Shown here in pieces: positions 1 to 8,549 of a stretch of DNA of 64,000 nt. Under the pieces are notes generated by a model that was given only the letters and a program-made list of their open reading frames with translations, was not told the origin of the DNA and did no database searches. Positions within the stretch are counted from its first letter, which is position 1. Every line of letters starts with the position of its first letter. A program made the translations under genes and the position numbers. The stretch is taken from assembly GCF_013155395.1 (NCBI RefSeq), contig NZ_JABJWC010000002.1:1-64000 (forward strand), in the 5' to 3' direction. The DNA comes from Komagataeibacter melomenusus (GTDB lineage Bacteria; Pseudomonadota; Alphaproteobacteria; Acetobacterales; Acetobacteraceae).

Positions 1-110
1 CTTGTATCCCGACCAAGAATTGCGACGGTTTCGGCAATATCCTGTTTGCCCGCAAGGGCCCGACCGTGTCGAAGCGTGCGCAGCAGTGTCGTCAGTTCGT
101 GTGCCATCAT
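1..110 (-). CDS. nitF: NitF-like AIR-synthase-related protein, N-terminal fragment
   Basis: Only the first ~36 codons lie in the window; the gene runs off the left edge. It starts at ATG 110 (a second ATG follows at 107) and overlaps the end of nitE by four bases (ATGA), so it is the next cistron of the same operon. The visible residues (MMAHELTTLLRTLRHGRALA, then a GKQDI stretch) fit the start of the sll0787/AIR-synthase-related family, which follows the acetyltransferase gene in Nit1C clusters. The assignment rests mainly on position. The catalytic part cannot be seen. Confidence 0.6.
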   Translation of the reverse strand, partial: MMAHELTTLLRTLRHGRALAGKQDIAETVAILGRDT

Positions 111-670
111 GCCACCTGCCGGTTACGGGGCTGCGGGCGCAGCAGCCAGGTCTGATCCTGGCCATGCGCCGGATAGCGTGAGAGGTCGGCCTGCATGTCG
201 TGATGCGGCAGCCCATGCAGGGTCATGGCTCCAAGGCTTTTCCAGTGCAGGCGGCGGAAGAACAGCACGTTCTGTTCCTGCACCTGGGCCAGGAACTGCC
301 TGGCCCCAAGCCCGTGCGCCGTGCTGACCGCCATGCGGATGAGTTCCGCCCCGATCCGTCCCAGTTTGCGATGGTCTTCATGGACGGCCAGACGGGAGCC
401 GCGCCAGACGCCGGGTTCGGCTTCATGGATGCGCACGGCGCCCACCACCCGGTCCGGCATGCCCGCCATGCAGCACGCCGCGATGATGGGAATGGCAACC
501 GCGTCGATTGCGTCCCGGTCATCATCCGCAAAGACCTGCTGTTCGGTGCAGAACACGTCGCGGCGCAGCGCATGATAGCCAGCCCGTTCCCACGGCGTGC
601 GGGCCAGCCGCACGACATATTCCGTAGGAATGAACGGGCGGTCGTCCACGCCTTCGAGGATCGTGGTCAT
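107..670 (-). CDS. nitE: GNAT N-acyltransferase of the nitrilase cluster (MSMEG_0567/Sll0786 type)
   Basis: A 187-residue single-domain GNAT protein. The acetyl-CoA-binding region (motif A) is around residues 90-115, with the sequence RLAVHEDHRKLGRIGAELI; the preceding strand carries VGAVRIHE. The N-terminus (RPFIPTEYVVRLARTPWERA) and the CTEQQVF stretch are typical of the acetyltransferase that accompanies Nit1C nitrilases. Its ATG (670) overlaps the stop of nitD by four bases and its stop overlaps the start of nitF, so translation is probably coupled. The acyl acceptor is not known. The family call combines motif and neighbourhood. Confidence 0.85.
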   Translation of the reverse strand: MTTILEGVDDRPFIPTEYVVRLARTPWERAGYHALRRDVFCTEQQVFADDDRDAIDAVAIPIIAACCMAGMPDRVVGAVRIHEAEPGVWRGSRLAVHEDHRKLGRIGAELIRMAVSTAHGLGARQFLAQVQEQNVLFFRRLHWKSLGAMTLHGLPHHDMQADLSRYPAHGQDQTWLLRPQPRNRQVA

Positions 671-1776
671 TGTTCATACGCCGAAAGCGAGGAACAGGCG
701 CCACACCGGCCACATCCGGCCCGGATATCGGTGGATTTCATGTTCGCCTCGCGCAGCATGCGCCCCAGCGGGGCCAGCACGGACTTCATGAAATCGGCGG
801 AAGGCGGGGCATGATTTTCCAGTGGCGTGCCGGAAATCGGCACGAACGGCACCACGAAGGGATAGACCCCGAGCACGATCAGCCGTTCGGCCAGCGCCAG
901 AATATCTGCGGCACTGTCACCAAGACCCGCCAGAATGTAGGTATTGACCTGCCCGCGCCCGAAGAGGGGCACGGCGCTGGCGAAAGCGTCCATGTAGCGA
1001 TCCACGCTGACCGTGGCCTTGCCGGGCATGATCTTCTCGCGCACCGCCTGTGTTGCGGCTTCGAGATGCATACCCAGGCTGTCGGCCCCGGCGTCGCGCA
1101 GGCGCTGGAACCAGCCGTGATCGCGCGGCGGCTCGCACTGGACCTGAAGCGGCAGATCCACTGCGGCCCGGATGGCACGGGCTGACTCGGCCAGCACGGC
1201 AGCGCCCCGGTCCACCACATTGGGCGTGCCGGTGGTCAGCACCATGTCACGCACGCCGTCCAGTTCCACGGCGGCCCTGGCGACCTCGGCCAGTTGTGCT
1301 GGCGTCTTGTAGGCAATGGTGCGATCGGCCTCCAGCGACTGGCCGATGGCGCAGAACTGGCAGGACGTGCGCCGGTCGGCATACCGGATGCACGTCTGGT
1401 GCACCGTGGTCGCCAGCGTATCGCGCCCATGCAGCAGCGCGATCTTCCAGTAGGGAATGCCGTCCGCCGTGCTCAGGCCATAAAAGCGCGGGGCGGCTGG
1501 GAAATGGATGGTGCCTAGTGTCTGCCCATCGCGTAGCAGCGTGCTGGCCCCGTGCTGGTCCGGCGGGCTGGCCTGAAATGGTGAATGCCGCGCGCCAGAT
1601 GTATAGACCGGGACCATGACGGTCTGGCCTGCAATGGTAATCGTCTTGTGATCCGAAGGACCGGCGCCTCCCTTGCGGGCAATGCCGCCGGTCTGCTCAC
1701 TGATCTGAAGCCCGAAGGATTGCAGGTCGGTGACGAGCTTGCGACCAGAAAGTGTACCGAGCGTCGGAATAGTCAT
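667..1776 (-). CDS. nitD: radical SAM protein of the nitrilase cluster (MSMEG_0568/Sll0785 type)
   Basis: A 369-residue radical SAM enzyme. Its cluster motif is not the usual CX3CX2C but CX9CX2C ([14 protein letters not shown], about residues 128-141), as expected for the MSMEG_0568 family found with Nit1 nitrilases. The barrel continues with TTGTPN and LQVQCEPP segments, and the C-terminus has a second cysteine cluster (CGRCGAC) that could bind another Fe-S centre. It overlaps nitC (start) and nitE (stop) by four bases each. The reaction is not established for the family. The role in nitrile or cyanide metabolism is inferred from the conserved neighbourhood. Confidence 0.88.
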   Translation of the reverse strand: MTIPTLGTLSGRKLVTDLQSFGLQISEQTGGIARKGGAGPSDHKTITIAGQTVMVPVYTSGARHSPFQASPPDQHGASTLLRDGQTLGTIHFPAAPRFYGLSTADGIPYWKIALLHGRDTLATTVHQTCIRYADRRTSCQFCAIGQSLEADRTIAYKTPAQLAEVARAAVELDGVRDMVLTTGTPNVVDRGAAVLAESARAIRAAVDLPLQVQCEPPRDHGWFQRLRDAGADSLGMHLEAATQAVREKIMPGKATVSVDRYMDAFASAVPLFGRGQVNTYILAGLGDSAADILALAERLIVLGVYPFVVPFVPISGTPLENHAPPSADFMKSVLAPLGRMLREANMKSTDIRAGCGRCGACSSLSAYEQ

Positions 1777-2747
1777 GACGCAGCCTCATCTGTAGATGTG
1801 GGAACCGGATTGGCTTCCCCAACGTAATGAACGGTGCGGGCAGGCCGCCGGTCCTGAAGCAGGCTGAGCAGTTCGGGCCGGGCGTAATGCCCTACGGAAT
1901 CCATCATCCGCTTGCGCTTGGTAATCAGGGCGAAATCGAGATCGGCAATCACCATCCCCTCGCCTTCCGTCAGTGGTGTGCCGAGCAGCTTCCCTTCAGG
2001 CGAGACGATGGCCGTGAAGCACCCACCCCGCATCGGGCCTTCCAGTGCGGGATCGCCCGCTATTTCCTTGATCTGCCCGTCCGTCAGCCAACCCGTGGCG
2101 TTCACCACAAAGCAGCCGGATTCCAGTGCGTGATGCCGGATGGTGACTTCCATCTGGTCGGCAAAGATCTGCCCGACCAGCGAGCCGGGGAACTGCGCGC
2201 AGTGGATTTCCTCATGCTGGGTCATCAGCGCGTAGCGGGCGAGCGGATTGTAATGCTCCCAGCAGGCCAGTGCGCCAATGCGACCGGCCGCACTCTCTAC
2301 CACTTTCAGCCCCGCGCCATCGCCCTGCCCCCAGACCATGCGTTCATGGTAGGTGGGCGTGATCTTGCGGCGCTTGAGCAGGATTTCACCCGTGGCATCG
2401 AAGATGATCTGGGTGTTGTAGAGCGTGCCGAAATCGCGCTCGTTCACGCCCAGCACCACGACCATGCCGGTCTGGCGCGCGGCCTCGGCCACCATGTCGG
2501 TGACCGGACCGGGAATGACGACAGCGCGCTCGTAGAGTTCCAGATGCTCCCCACCGAAGCGGAAAGCCGGCTGGATGAACGAGAAATAGGGGTAGTACGG
2601 CACAAAGGTTTCGGGAAAGACCGCCAGTTTCACGCCTTTTTCGGCGGCCTCGCGGATGGCCTGACAGACTTTCCGGGCAGTCCCCAGACCATCGTCACCA
2701 AGGACGGGGCTGATCTGGATGGCTGCGGCGCGAACGATACGGGACAT
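1773..2747 (-). CDS. nitC: Nit1-type nitrilase (NitC)
   Basis: A 324-residue carbon-nitrogen hydrolase. The Glu-Lys-Cys triad is visible: E46 in [14 protein letters not shown]128 in RRKITPT and C162 in [14 protein letters not shown]. This is the Nit6803/NitC branch, whose members hydrolyse nitriles to acid and ammonia; in Pseudomonas pseudoalcaligenes the corresponding Nit1C cluster is needed for assimilation of cyanide. The gene lies 24 bases after nitB and overlaps nitD by four bases. Length is normal for the family. The substrate in this organism cannot be read from sequence. Confidence 0.93.
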   Translation of the reverse strand: MSRIVRAAAIQISPVLGDDGLGTARKVCQAIREAAEKGVKLAVFPETFVPYYPYFSFIQPAFRFGGEHLELYERAVVIPGPVTDMVAEAARQTGMVVVLGVNERDFGTLYNTQIIFDATGEILLKRRKITPTYHERMVWGQGDGAGLKVVESAAGRIGALACWEHYNPLARYALMTQHEEIHCAQFPGSLVGQIFADQMEVTIRHHALESGCFVVNATGWLTDGQIKEIAGDPALEGPMRGGCFTAIVSPEGKLLGTPLTEGEGMVIADLDFALITKRKRMMDSVGHYARPELLSLLQDRRPARTVHYVGEANPVPTSTDEAAS

Positions 2748-2771
2748 GGCGTGCGGTCCTCCCTTCGGCCT

Positions 2772-3254
2772 TCAGAGGGTCCAGGTATTGAGGATGAAGG
2801 CGTTGTCGCGCCGGGCCAGCAGGATGATGTCGAGCACGTCCTGCGGGTTGATTGGCGTGATGCCGGGGATCAGGTTCTGCTCGCCGTAGCCATAGAGGGC
2901 CTGAAGCGCGAAGCGGCAGGCATAGACTTTGCCGCCCTCTTCGAGGATTTTTGCGATCTGCTTGTTGCAGTTCATGTGCCCCGGAAAGGCTTCGTCGCCC
3001 AGGCGGGGAAAGCCGCGCTGCACACCAAGGGTAACGCCCGGTCCATACAGCAGCACCGACGTCTCGAAGCCCTTGCGGATCAGACGGGTGGCCTGCAGCA
3101 GGTTGACGAACCCGACCGAACCTTCATTGGCGACGGTGTGGAAGGTGATAAGGGCTTTTTCGCCGGGCTGGGCTTTGACATCCTCAAAGACCTTGTTTTC
3201 ATAATTGACGAAGCAATCGCCGTCTTTGTACGGAGCGTGTTCGACTTTCGGCAT
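2772..3254 (-). CDS. nitB: DsrE-like protein of the nitrilase cluster (MSMEG_0572/Sll0783 family)
   Basis: First gene of the nit operon, 160 residues. I chose the ATG at 3254 because a GGGAGAG ribosome site sits just upstream; the open frame extends to 3308 but without a site. The body ([38 protein letters not shown]) has the DsrE/DsrF-like fold pattern with a conserved Cys at AC. Homologues always precede the nitrilase; the Synechocystis one (Sll0783) affects polyhydroxybutyrate accumulation under nitrogen starvation. The biochemical role is unknown. Confidence 0.86.
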   Translation of the reverse strand: MPKVEHAPYKDGDCFVNYENKVFEDVKAQPGEKALITFHTVANEGSVGFVNLLQATRLIRKGFETSVLLYGPGVTLGVQRGFPRLGDEAFPGHMNCNKQIAKILEEGGKVYACRFALQALYGYGEQNLIPGITPINPQDVLDIILLARRDNAFILNTWTL

Positions 3255-3342
3255 GGTATCTCTCCCGTGATGCTGCGGTCTCCGGCAGGGAGCCGGGACT
3301 GACCGCATTGCCGAGGCAAACGTGGCACGGGAGGACGGAGAG

Positions 3343-3455
3343 CCAAAATATTGTATGCTTTATAAAAAAGGTACAAACGGCTCAAATCAGATTACATGCC
3401 GCTATCCTGCCAAGACAGAGACATACAAAAAATATACGACAACCATACAATCGTA
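3343..3455 (-). promoter_or_regulatory. nit operon promoter region with inverted CATACAAT motifs
   Basis: The 341-base gap (3255-3595) before nitB contains no gene. It is locally AT-rich and carries ATTGTATG at 3350-3357 and its exact reverse complement CATACAAT at 3444-3451, 94 bases apart. The second copy lies in CCATACAATCG (3443-3453), which matches the CCATACAATCC found upstream of the MocR gene (5046-5056). A further ACATACAAAA lies at 3421. These are candidate binding sites for the MocR regulator. The promoter elements themselves are not clear. Confidence 0.5.
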
Positions 3456-3595
3456 AGGGGCATCCATAAGGGACTGTTTTAACGTAATTTAATAATCACG
3501 CAGTCGTGAATGAAGTGCCTTTTTGTTTTTCCATGTGCCCGCACGGCGCACCCCGGAATCAGATGTGCCCATCGATTCCAGACACTGCGCGCAGG

Positions 3596-4999
3596 TCACA
3601 CAATATCGGCAAAGCCGGGTGAGCGCTTGTGCTGCAACACCGACAGCACGCCATGCAGGGATTCCTCAAGGCTTGCGGCATCCGGTGCGCTGCCCAATGC
3701 AATCCGGGCCCGCTGCGGCGGCTCGCCACTGATGGTGAAAACGGTGCTGGGCACCAGCGCCAGCCCCCGCCTGCGGGCATAGGCCACAAAATCCGCACTG
3801 CCCCACCAGTCCGGCAGTTTCAGCCACACATGCGGCCCGTCGGGGTTCATGCAGTGCCCCTCCCCCAGCACCCTGCGGGCAATGGACTGGCGCAGGCGCA
3901 GTTCTTTCTGGATGGCGTGCAGGATCGTATGCGCCTGTCCTGTCTGCATCCATCGCGCCGTGAGCGCGCTGAGCAGACCGGCATTGGTGAGCGCAATGGC
4001 CCGGATGGCCGCCGCGACCCGTCGGGTCATGTCCGCATTGGGCAGGGCCACATAGGCGGTGCGCAGGCCCGGACTGAGCGTCTTGGCAAGGGTAGCCACG
4101 TAGCTGACACGGCTGTGGTCCAGGGCTGCCAGGGCCGGAAGCGGCGTGTCCATCAGCAGGCTGTAGGGGTCATCTTCCGCAATATGCAGGTGGTGATGCT
4201 GGGCAACCTTCAGGATATCCTTGCGTCGTTGCAGGGACATCGTGGCCGTGGTGGGATTGTGGATGGTCGGAATGCAGTAGAGCAGCCGGGGATGATGTTC
4301 GGCACAGACCCGATCAAGCTGGTCCGGCATCATGCCTTCCATGTCACTGTCCACACCGACCAGAATGAGATCGAATTGCGCCGCGATGGTTCGGATACCG
4401 GGATAGGCAATGCGATCGGTGACAATGACATCGCCGGGCTGGGTGTGCGTGCTGACGATCGCCGCAAGCGCACTCTGGGCACCGGGTGAGACAAGGATTT
4501 CGTCCGTTCGCCTTTGACCGATCACGGGCGCGATCCATTTCGCACCAAGCTGGCGTTCCTCCAGTGTGCCGCCGGTGACCCGATAGGACATCAGGCTGTT
4601 CAGATCCTGCTGCTTCAGGATGGCCGCGATGTCGCTCTGGATAATCCGTTGAAGCGGCGGGTCCTGCGGGATGGGCGGCAGGTTCATGGTCAGGTCAACT
4701 ACGGCTGGGCCGGTATGGCGCCAGTGGCTTTCCCCCGCACCGACGCGGACGAAGGTGCCCCGGCCGACCGTTGCGTCAATCAGGCCGCGCCGCCGGGCCT
4801 CGGTAAAGGCCCGGGTCACGGTCGTCAGATTGGTGCCAAGACAGTCTGCGATCGTTCGCTGTGGTGGTAGCCTGTCCCCTTCCCGCAGGTCGCCCTTGCG
4901 GATGGAAAGCGCCAGGGCATCGGCCAGCGTCATGTAAATCGCATTCGGACTCCGGCTGATCTCTTCTTTCCAGTGGGCGAGATAGGGGTATGCGGACAT
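3596..4999 (-). CDS. MocR-type (GntR/class I aminotransferase) transcriptional regulator
   Basis: A 467-residue fusion. The N-terminal winged helix is at about residues 20-90 (IRKGDLREGDRLPPQRTIAD, NLTTVTRAFTEARRRGLI, then GRGTFVRVG). The remainder is an aminotransferase-like domain with the PLP-lysine motif TLAKTLSPGLRTAYV and the HNPTTATMS segment. MocR proteins usually use PLP or a PLP adduct as effector. I start at ATG 4999; the frame is open to 5062. It lies directly upstream of the nit operon on the same strand and shares CCATACAAT-like motifs with it, so it is a candidate nit regulator as well as autoregulator. That regulatory link is inference. Confidence 0.9.
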   Translation of the reverse strand: MSAYPYLAHWKEEISRSPNAIYMTLADALALSIRKGDLREGDRLPPQRTIADCLGTNLTTVTRAFTEARRRGLIDATVGRGTFVRVGAGESHWRHTGPAVVDLTMNLPPIPQDPPLQRIIQSDIAAILKQQDLNSLMSYRVTGGTLEERQLGAKWIAPVIGQRRTDEILVSPGAQSALAAIVSTHTQPGDVIVTDRIAYPGIRTIAAQFDLILVGVDSDMEGMMPDQLDRVCAEHHPRLLYCIPTIHNPTTATMSLQRRKDILKVAQHHHLHIAEDDPYSLLMDTPLPALAALDHSRVSYVATLAKTLSPGLRTAYVALPNADMTRRVAAAIRAIALTNAGLLSALTARWMQTGQAHTILHAIQKELRLRQSIARRVLGEGHCMNPDGPHVWLKLPDWWGSADFVAYARRRGLALVPSTVFTISGEPPQRARIALGSAPDAASLEESLHGVLSVLQHKRSPGFADIV

Positions 5000-5011
5000 G
5001 GGATGGAATTT

Positions 5012-5056
5012 CCATACATTCGATGAGATTCCATTCGACCATATACCATACAATCC
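5012..5056 (-). promoter_or_regulatory. candidate MocR operator: direct repeats CCATACATTCG and CCATACAATCC
   Basis: Two near-identical repeats, CCATACATTCG (5012-5022) and CCATACAATCC (5046-5056), stand 34 bases apart start to start, just upstream of the regulator start at 4999. A partial copy, CCATTCG, lies at 5031. Widely spaced direct repeats are how known MocR regulators bind. The rest of the 5000-5356 gap shows no gene, only falling GC content toward the island at 5.2 kb. Confidence 0.5.
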
Positions 5057-5356
5057 ATGCAATAATGATCGATACAGATTAGGGTTGGGTGTTGCGCCTG
5101 AAGATCGGGGCTTACGAAGCGATGTTTGTCGAACAGGATTTTCTTCCCGGCGCCATAAAATAGCTATAGGGCGGCGACGGATGGCACTCAGGGCAAAATC
5201 TTCGTGAGACTGGCCAGATATATTTCGGTATGCTTCATACGTCTATATCGTCAGATGACGGTAATGGGGGGTAAGCGGAATGTCGACTTTTCTGTCGAGA
5301 ACGCTATTAAAGTCGGCATACCACTTATCCCTTCGTAGAGGATGTTATATAAATAA

Positions 5357-7077
5357 TTATATTTTCCAAACTCTATTGTATGCTATATCTGTCATTATAT
5401 TTACCCTTGAAATTACATCTTCAGGAGTCCAGTCACTTTTTTCTACGACAAAACTTGGAACAGCATTTCCCCAATCATTAAAGATCTGTTTCTTTTGTGG
5501 AAAGCTTTTGTTGGATAGAATTTTATTCCGCTCTTCAGATAAAAGAATTAAATTTCCAAGAGAATTTATAATATTATCTGGCCATGTTTCTGAAAAATTA
5601 GACTGAGCGTGCACGTGCTCAATAGTCAATCTATCTACATTAACGTCAAAAAGTATATTTTCTATATAAGAAAGCTTCAATAAAATATACTTAACTAAAG
5701 AATTACTTTTTATCATCTTATTATATTGTATACTTCTAAAATGAAGTGCAAACTCTTCTTTGCTTGGTATTCTTTCGCGTAGTTCATTTTTTACAGATTC
5801 TATAACTATGCCAGCAGCATCTGAACTTTCAGCTTCGTAAAGATTTCTGGCCGCCCTACCATACATTGACGCAATACTGCCAGAAGATCGTTGCGACGTA
5901 ATTGCATTAAATTGGAAATGAAAGTTTTCAACCGATCTCATGGCCTTTCTTAACGTTTTATAAGCTATTTTTCCCTCATCAAAAGATCTTAATAGGGACA
6001 GTACATAGGGTATTTGCTGTTCAACATTGAAAATCCTCATAGCCCTCAGAGAGTCTGCCAGAACATATTGATATTTTTTAAACAACGTATCAGGACGATA
6101 TATCCTGAAATATCTTTCAGAATCTTTATCGAAAGCTTTCAAGTGAGACAGCGCGATACTTCGTCCTGAAGATTCTCCTGCAGCAATAATACCATCTCGC
6201 AACTTCGACTTAAAAGCTTTGAAAGCCTTTTGTTTTGTAACAGCAGAAAAGCGAGAGACCCAAGAATGAACAAAGAAATTATCTATTTTTACTGCATCAC
6301 CGCAATTCGATATATTTTCAACTATTTTTTGCCATAATATTTTTAGTACATCAATATCTCCATTTTTCTCAAACAACGATCCAATACTATTCTTAATTAG
6401 GTCAGAAAGAGTTAGGTCTTGCCCTCTTGTGTTTAATGTTTCAAATATTATATAAGCATCATCTTCATCATCCAGTTCTATTTTAATAACTTTTAGGTTA
6501 AATATTATTTCTCTCAAGCCTTTTAAGGCTGATATTTTTGCAGCCTTTTTTCTTCTTGGTCTAACAGGCCTGAAGTGCTCTGCTGAAGATATTTATCAAC
6601 ATATCTGTTGAGATTGTCATAAGCCTGCTGTAGACGTAACTCTTCTTCTCTAGGCTGAGTATTTAATTCTGCATCGTCAAAGCTCTGAATCCTATCCTGC
6701 AAATAAGGGAACGAAGTCTCTGTTTTAAGTATAAAACTTTTAACATTATCTCGATCACGAGTTTCAATATAATTATGAACACCCTGTGCTAATTCGTGCT
6801 CACCTAAGTTCTTAAGATGATCTCTAATTGCGCACAAAAGTATAGTTATTGTAGTAAGCCTTTGCTGCCCATCGACAACCCCAAAACAATCTTGCTTCAT
6901 GGAGTATATAACCATTGATCCTATGAAATACGATCCTTCGTCTGAACTGGTTATGTCATTCCAAAAATCTCTTATATTTTCAGCTTTCCAAGAATAGGGT
7001 CTCTGGAATCTAGGTATTACAATTATACCCATCCTTAATAGTTTTGATATATCAATATCTGCAGCTTCTATTTTCAT
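5357..7077 (-). pseudogene. DUF262/DUF1524 (GmrSD-like) restriction/defence protein, split by a frameshift
   Basis: Two adjacent frames are halves of one protein. The N-terminal half starts at ATG 7077 after a GGTGG ribosome site and carries the DUF262 motif DGQQRLTTITIL; it stops near 6523. The C-terminal half (from about 6550 to 5357) carries IELDDEDDAYIIFETLNTRG and the DUF1524 HNH-like TIEHVHAQS and SLGNLILLSEERN motifs. One extra A in the six-A run near 6545 would join them as EEKKAAKISALKGLREIIF. The fused protein (about 573 aa) matches single-chain GmrSD-type modification-dependent nucleases. The gene is strongly AT-rich against a GC-rich chromosome, which points to transfer. A sequencing error is possible. 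Confidence 0.82.
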
Positions 7078-7111
7078 TTTTACCACCAAATAAAAAAACT
7101 ATTTAAGTCAA

Positions 7112-7128
7112 TGTGAAATTATATCACA
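7112..7128 (-). promoter_or_regulatory. extended -10 promoter and TGTGA/TCACA dyad upstream of the DUF262 gene
   Basis: On the minus strand, TGATATAAT gives an extended -10 element (TATAAT at 7123-7118) about 40 bases before the start codon. It overlaps the dyad TGTGA (7112-7116) / TCACA (7124-7128) with a 7-base spacer. That is one base longer than the CRP/FNR spacing, so a dedicated repressor is as likely as a CRP-family protein. Confidence 0.4.
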
Positions 7129-7343
7129 CATAACTCAAGGAGACGGTTTATAAAAGCCGATAAATGATTATTTTAGGTTGATAGTTGATGTATGAATGTC
7201 CGAAATGAGGCGTGACCGGTCTGTCCGCTTTGATGATGCATCCTGTGCCCACATGAACGACCTGACCGCGTTGCATAAGGAGTCGAACAGACGTGCCGAG
7301 TAATATAAACCCAGTTGCCGCCGGGTAAGCTGCCTTGCCATCC

Positions 7344-7789
7344 GTGACGATCCGTTATGCAGACTCCACGGATAGAGCGATAATCGCCGGGTTCGTCTAC
7401 GACCTGCTGAACGAGATATAAGGAGGGCAGCCTCCCGCGCGCGACGCCATTCTCGCGACAACAGACGTCGTTCTTGCGAGCCAGGATGTTACCGTTTTTT
7501 TCGCATGTGTGGATGAGCAGCCAGTTGGGTTCATGACCTTGAACGCCTGTATCGCACTCTATGCGGGAGGTCGGTTTGGGGAAATATCCGAACTCTATAT
7601 AAGGCCCGATATGAGATCGCGCGGCATCGCCGCGCACTTGATCGTCCAGGCGGTGACGGAAGGCTGCGCACGCGACTGGAAACGGCTTGAAGTCGGCGCC
7701 CCGCCCTTCCGGCGGGAGCGGGGAGCCTCGCTTTCTATCGCGACAACGGGTTTGCGGAAATTGGCCCGCGGCTCCGCTTGATATTGTAA
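7344..7789 (+). pseudogene. decayed GNAT acetyltransferase
   Basis: From a possible GTG at 7344 the frame reads VTIRYADSTDRAIIAGFVYD, then LLNEI, then an in-frame TAA at 7419-7421. It continues without shift through GGQPPARDAILATTD to the GNAT core GEISELYIRPDMRSRGIAAHLI, where an acetyl-CoA loop is visible. Near 7715-7730 the frame shifts by one base, and the proper C-terminus (FYRDNGFAEIGPRLRLIL) is read in another frame to a stop at 7787-7789. One nonsense codon plus one indel makes this a pseudogene. The segment 7129-7343 before it shows no recognisable gene. Confidence 0.75.
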
Positions 7790-7816
7790 AAAACCGGGCA
7801 GAAAATATGACAGTGT

Positions 7817-8398
7817 TCAGGAAACCTGATCCACGATTTTCTGGATCCATGTGCTTGTGATGGGCGCATACGGGATCAGCATCCGGTAATAAAATGCGCC
7901 ATAGAGCAGATCGAGAATGCGTTCTCCCGCCTCTGGCAATACGCCAAACTGCGCCAGCGCTTCCACGCCTGCTTTGCGTCTCGGTGCAATCCATCGATCC
8001 CAGAAAGCCTGTTCGAGCACCGCACTGGACTGGGCGGCGGCAATCATGTGCCGCAAAAGTTTACGCCGAGATTCGTCCAGCGCATGGCTGAGATCCTCAA
8101 GGGCGAAAACGAGCGTCTGCCTGGCATCCTGCCCGGTTCTATAGGCAATCTGCGGCGTCAGTTCCGACAGGAATGCATCCATCACAACGGCGGCGGCACT
8201 GTTCCAGCGCCGGTAGAGCGTTGTTTTCGCCACGCCTGAATGGCTTGCGATCGCCTCCATCGTCACCCGCTCCGGTCCCAGGTCATAGGCGAGTTGCAGC
8301 GCTGCCGCCTGTGCTGCCCTGGTCGCTTCCTGACTGCGTTTGCGGCCGCTTCCCGCCGGGGAAGTTTTTGCAGCATGAGATGGGTCGGGGATGTTCAA
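7817..8398 (-). CDS. TetR-family regulator beside the molybdenum hydroxylase
   Basis: A 193-residue TetR protein. I chose the TTG start at 8398 because GGAG lies seven bases upstream (8406-8409); the frame is open further to 8590 but would run through the operator. The HTH is at about residues 43-65 (TMEAIASHSGVAKTTLYRRW), and the C-terminal half is the ligand domain. It is divergent from the xdh-like gene at 8550 with the palindromes at 8453-8494 between them, so it probably represses both. The ligand is presumably the enzyme's N-heterocyclic substrate (inference). Confidence 0.85.
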   Translation of the reverse strand: MNIPDPSHAAKTSPAGSGRKRSQEATRAAQAAALQLAYDLGPERVTMEAIASHSGVAKTTLYRRWNSAAAVVMDAFLSELTPQIAYRTGQDARQTLVFALEDLSHALDESRRKLLRHMIAAAQSSAVLEQAFWDRWIAPRRKAGVEALAQFGVLPEAGERILDLLYGAFYYRMLIPYAPITSTWIQKIVDQVS

Positions 8399-8452
8399 GA
8401 TCGTTCTCCAGCGCGCTACGGGAAAACTGCCATTGCCCGCTGTTTTGCGCAA

Positions 8453-8494
8453 CGCTCCGTATCGTTTATTGACTACGATACGGAGCGTATCGTA
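8453..8494. promoter_or_regulatory. nested TetR operator: three overlapping GATACG half-sites
   Basis: CGCTCCGTATCGT (8453-8465) and ACGATACGGAGCG (8475-8487) are a perfect 13-base inverted repeat with a 9-base spacer. The right arm also belongs to a second perfect repeat, TACGATACG (8474-8482) / CGTATCGTA (8486-8494), with a GAG spacer. TTGACT at 8469-8474, a possible -35 for the rightward gene, lies inside the first spacer, so repressor binding would block the promoter. Confidence 0.8.
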
Positions 8495-8549
8495 AGTGTT
8501 GGTCCCATCCTGATAACGGTCAGGACAGGACAGACACCGGAGCAAACCT

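Noticed and set aside
1827..3302. 491-codon plus-strand frame opposite nitC/nitB
   Set aside because: It is antisense to two genes with complete catalytic motifs, and its translation shows no domain; long shadow frames are common at this GC content.
6535..6550. Programmed -1 frameshift in the DUF262/DUF1524 gene
   Set aside because: The A-rich run reads GAA AAA AGG in the zero frame, not the A-AAA-AAG heptamer of efficient sites, and no downstream stem-loop was seen. A simple indel is the better explanation.
7112..7128. CRP/FNR site TGTGA-TCACA
   Set aside because: The spacer is seven bases, not six; kept only as a dyad of unknown binder.
7173..7994. 273-codon minus-strand frame
   Set aside because: It crosses a recognisable GNAT pseudogene and a TetR gene in the wrong frame, with no domain of its own.
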